A DNA stretch of 50,859 nucleotides from Staphylococcus intermedius NCTC 11048 (GTDB taxonomy: Bacteria; Bacillota; Bacilli; Staphylococcales; Staphylococcaceae): positions 1 to 50,859 of the forward strand of contig NZ_PPQH01000043.1 in the NCBI RefSeq assembly GCF_002902385.1. Reading direction: 5' to 3'. Below, piece after piece: positions 48,456 through 50,859 of the stretch. Each line of letters begins with the position of its first letter. The first letter of the stretch is position 1. Position numbers and translations under genes: made by a program. Below the pieces are notes generated by a model that had not been told where the DNA came from, ran no database searches, and saw only the letters and a program-made list of their open reading frames with translations.

Positions 48456-49415
48456 ATGAAAAGAATTATGATAACCGGTGCTTTAGGACAAATTGGAACG
48501 GAATTGGTTGCAAAATGTCGCGAAATTTATGGTAATGAAAATGTGTTAGCCACAGATATTCGTGAACCAGAAGCGGATTCCGTTGTGGCAGCGGGACCAT
48601 TTGAAATTCTCGACGTCACAGATGCTGACAAAATGGTGCAATTAGTAGAATCATTTAAGCCTGATACATTGATGCACATGGCGGCATTGTTATCAGCGAC
48701 ATGTGAACAAAATCCGTTACTCGCGTGGAACTTGAACATGGGTGGTTTAGTGAACGCGTTAGAAGCAGCACGTGAGTACAACTTACAATTTTTCACGCCA
48801 AGTTCTATCGGTGCGTTTGGGCCAGACACACCTAAGAAAAACACAGCACAAGTGACGATTCAACGTCCGAATACAATGTACGGCGTCAACAAAGTATCAG
48901 GTGAATTGCTATGTGACTATTACTTCACGAAGTTTGGCGTAGATACGCGTAGTGTGCGCTTCCCAGGGCTCATTTCATATATTAAAGAACCGGGTGGTGG
49001 CACAACAGATTATGCGGTAGACATTTATTTCCAAGCAGTGAGAGAGGGCAAATATACAAGCTATATTCAAAAAGACACATATATGGATATGATGTTTATG
49101 GACGATGCGATTGACGCGATTATTCAATTAATGGAAGCAGACGGTGGTAAGCTTATCCATCGTAATGCTTATAATTTGAGTGCGATGAGCCTTGAACCTG
49201 AAATGATTAAAGAAGCGATTCAAGCACATATTCCAGATTTTGAATTAACGTATGATGTCGATCCAGTTCGTCAAGATATTGCGGAAAGTTGGCCGGATAG
49301 CATTGATACAAGTTGTGCACGTGGTGAATGGGGCTTTAATCCACAGTATGACTTAGAAAAAATGACAGTACGTATGCTTGAAGGTATCCGTGAAAAAGAA
49401 AGTCATAAAGCATAA
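48456..49415 (+). CDS. tdh: SDR-type L-threonine 3-dehydrogenase
   Basis: A 319-aa extended short-chain dehydrogenase. The Rossmann motif is [12 protein letters not shown] (about 5-16) and the catalytic Tyr/Lys are in [12 protein letters not shown]. Ser in TPSSIGAFG is the third catalytic residue. The family includes UDP-sugar epimerases, but GQIGTEL, the length and the neighbouring kbl point to the SDR-type threonine dehydrogenase that makes 2-amino-3-ketobutyrate. ATG at 48456; GGAG is ten bases upstream. Confidence 0.85.
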   Translation: MKRIMITGALGQIGTELVAKCREIYGNENVLATDIREPEADSVVAAGPFEILDVTDADKMVQLVESFKPDTLMHMAALLSATCEQNPLLAWNLNMGGLVNALEAAREYNLQFFTPSSIGAFGPDTPKKNTAQVTIQRPNTMYGVNKVSGELLCDYYFTKFGVDTRSVRFPGLISYIKEPGGGTTDYAVDIYFQAVREGKYTSYIQKDTYMDMMFMDDAIDAIIQLMEADGGKLIHRNAYNLSAMSLEPEMIKEAIQAHIPDFELTYDVDPVRQDIAESWPDSIDTSCARGEWGFNPQYDLEKMTVRMLEGIREKESHKA

Positions 49416-49420
49416 ATTAT

Positions 49421-49478
49421 AAAAAAGTAGTGCGAGATGAAGACATGTTACCGTGTCACCATTTCGCACTATTTTTTG
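49421..49478 (+). terminator. tdh terminator
   Basis: AAGTAGTGCGAGATG pairs with CATTTCGCACTA, then TTTTTT. A GACA/TGTC pair extends the stem. Confidence 0.85.
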
Positions 49479-49561
49479 TGGTATCGCTCTCTTGTGTAAA
49501 TGCAATTGATCATGCATATGTAAAAAAGAAAAGTCAATTATTTTAATTTTCGGAATACTCA

Positions 49562-49590
49562 TTGAATTATAGGTCGGTCATTGCTATAAT
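49562..49590 (+). promoter_or_regulatory. ilvE promoter
   Basis: TTGAAT (49562-49567) and TATAAT (49585-49590) are 17 bases apart, and the -10 is extended by TG (TTGCTATAAT). It lies 36 bases before the ilvE start. Confidence 0.78.
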
Positions 49591-49626
49591 GGTTAATATT
49601 AAATTTTACATATTGGAGGAATAATC

Positions 49627-50709
49627 ATGTCAGAAAACATCGAGTTAAAAGTGAGCCCGGAACTAAAGGAGAAACCTGATTTTAGTCAACTCACTTTTGG
49701 AGAAATCTTTACCGATTACATGTTGAGTTTTGAATATTCATTAGATCAAGGATGGCACGATTTAAAGATTATTCCTTATGGTCCAATTGAACTATCTCCA
49801 GCTGCACAAAGTATCCATTATGGACAAGCTGTTTTTGAAGGGTTAAAAGCTTATAAACATGATGGTGAGGTTGTCTTATTTAGACCTGAGGAAAACTTCA
49901 AACGTATTAATCAATCATTAGAGCGATTAAAGATGCCACAAATTGATGAGGCGTTATTATTAGAAGGATTAAAGCAATTAGTTGATGTCGATCGTGAGTG
50001 GGTGCCAGATGGTGAAGGTCAATCATTATATATCCGCCCAACTGTTTTCGCGACACAAGGTGTATTAGGTGTCCATCCTTCTCATGAGTATCGCCTATTA
50101 ATCATCTTATCGCCATCAGGTTCTTATTATGGTGGAGACTCATTACGTACAACGAAAATTTACGTAGAAGATGAGTATGTACGTGCGGTACGTGGTGGTG
50201 TTGGTTTCGCCAAAGTAGCTGGAAACTATGCGGCAAGCTTACTCGCACAAGCCAATGCGAACCAACTCGGCTTTGACCAAGTGTTATGGTTAGATGGTGT
50301 TGAACAAAAATACGTTGAAGAAGTAGGGAGCATGAACATCTTCTTCGTTATTGACGGTAAAGTGGTGACGCCATCATTAAATGGTAGTATTTTACCAGGT
50401 ATTACACGTAAAACTGTTTTAGAATTAGCCGAATCACTAGGTTATGAAACAGAAGAGCGTCGTATCTCTATTGAAGAATTGTATGAATTACATCAAAGTG
50501 GTGCACTTACAGAAGTGTTTGGTACAGGGACAGCGGCTGTTATCTCACCAGTAGGTACATTACAGTATAGAGACGAAGAAATTGTGATTAACAACAATGA
50601 AACAGGTCCAGTGACGCAAAAATTGTATGACCATTACACAGGCATTCAAAGTGGCAAATTGGAAGATCCACACGGTTGGCGCGTGGTTGTTCCTCGTTAT
50701 GATAGATAA
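49627..50709 (+). CDS. ilvE: Branched-chain amino acid aminotransferase
   Basis: A 360-aa fold-type IV PLP enzyme that interconverts leucine, isoleucine and valine with their 2-oxo acids. The PLP-binding Lys196 lies in [16 protein letters not shown]. The conserved [13 protein letters not shown] (64-76) and the [13 protein letters not shown] segment are present. TTGGAGGAA precedes the ATG. It is monocistronic, with its own promoter and terminator. Confidence 0.96.
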   Translation: MSENIELKVSPELKEKPDFSQLTFGEIFTDYMLSFEYSLDQGWHDLKIIPYGPIELSPAAQSIHYGQAVFEGLKAYKHDGEVVLFRPEENFKRINQSLERLKMPQIDEALLLEGLKQLVDVDREWVPDGEGQSLYIRPTVFATQGVLGVHPSHEYRLLIILSPSGSYYGGDSLRTTKIYVEDEYVRAVRGGVGFAKVAGNYAASLLAQANANQLGFDQVLWLDGVEQKYVEEVGSMNIFFVIDGKVVTPSLNGSILPGITRKTVLELAESLGYETEERRISIEELYELHQSGALTEVFGTGTAAVISPVGTLQYRDEEIVINNNETGPVTQKLYDHYTGIQSGKLEDPHGWRVVVPRYDR

Positions 50710-50722
50710 TGAAAATCAAAAG

Positions 50723-50756
50723 CTAGAAATCCTGATTGAAAGGGTTTCTAGTTTTT
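50723..50756 (+). terminator. ilvE terminator
   Basis: CTAGAAATCC (50723-50732) pairs with GGGTTTCTAG (50742-50751), followed by TTTTT. Confidence 0.85.
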
Positions 50757-50831
50757 AAATTTATTTTTGAAATTATTTTATATACTATTAATGAAATGGT
50801 ATATAGGTGACGCTAGGATGATGGTACTTAT

Positions 50832-50859
50832 TTGACTAAACGTGATAAAATACTAGAGA
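50832..50859 (+). CDS. Possible start of next gene (cut by the window end)
   Basis: TTG at 50832 opens a frame reading LTKRDKILE up to the window edge, with AGGATG about 11 bases upstream. An N terminus of this kind is common in small DNA-binding regulators, but nine codons cannot show a family. Confidence 0.3.

Noticed and set aside
48456..49415. UDP-glucose 4-epimerase
   Set aside because: Same fold, but the GQIGTEL motif and neighbouring kbl fit SDR-type threonine dehydrogenase better.

Overview
The window is chromosomal DNA from a low-GC Gram-positive bacterium, a Staphylococcus. Gene order and protein sequence match the staphylococcal run from an rRNA operon through pdxST, ctsR-mcsAB-clpC, radA, gltX, cysES, secE-nusG, rplKAJL, rpoBC, rpsLG-fusA-tuf to ilvE. 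The ispD-ispF pair of the non-mevalonate (MEP) isoprenoid pathway lies between yacL and gltX. Most staphylococci, including S. aureus, use mevalonate, whereas the S. intermedius/pseudintermedius/delphini group and a few relatives use MEP, so the source is most likely from that group. This species-level call is inference.

Layout: 1-323 is the end of an rRNA operon (23S 3' end, 5S, terminator). 363-6588 holds a FUSC-family membrane protein, the vitamin B6 regulator pdxR divergent from pdxST, and a nucleoside transporter. 6682-11290 is the CtsR-controlled protein quality-control operon (ctsR, mcsA, mcsB, clpC). 11291-17727 is an accessory island. 17979-28302 is housekeeping: DNA repair, isoprenoid synthesis, aminoacyl-tRNA and cysteine synthesis, rRNA/RNA processing, sigH and secE. 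28321-44984 is nusG, the ribosomal protein operons, RNA polymerase and elongation factors, with several structured RNA leaders. 45000-50756 holds acetolactate decarboxylase, an M20 amidohydrolase, threonine catabolism (kbl, tdh) and ilvE.

The most interesting region is the island between clpC and radA. It is a compact gene cluster for a linear azol(in)e-containing peptide (LAP, a streptolysin S-like thiazole/oxazole-modified microcin). The order is a 28-aa membrane peptide, a 37-aa precursor ending in CCCPCCCCC, an intrinsic terminator, a short SagC-like E1/RRE partner, a YcaO cyclodehydratase ending in PHPFP, a SagB-type azoline dehydrogenase with a Lys-Tyr pair, a compact protein with the HxxEH signature and overall plan of an M16 metallopeptidase (candidate leader peptidase), and a two-gene ABC exporter. 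The precursor core is almost pure cysteine (8 Cys, 1 Pro) with no tail, unlike the Ser/Thr/Gly-rich cores of streptolysin S relatives. No CaaX-type SagE protease is visible, so the M16-like protein may take over leader removal. I do not recognise this cluster as a described product.

Other notable points: an McsA without its usual N-terminal zinc-binding cysteine pairs, two mRNA mimics of the ribosomal protein L1 binding site (before rplK and before rplA), a cysteine T-box before cysE, a nested ~200-bp palindrome upstream of the island, and long RNA hairpins in the rpoB-rpoC and rpsG-fusA gaps.
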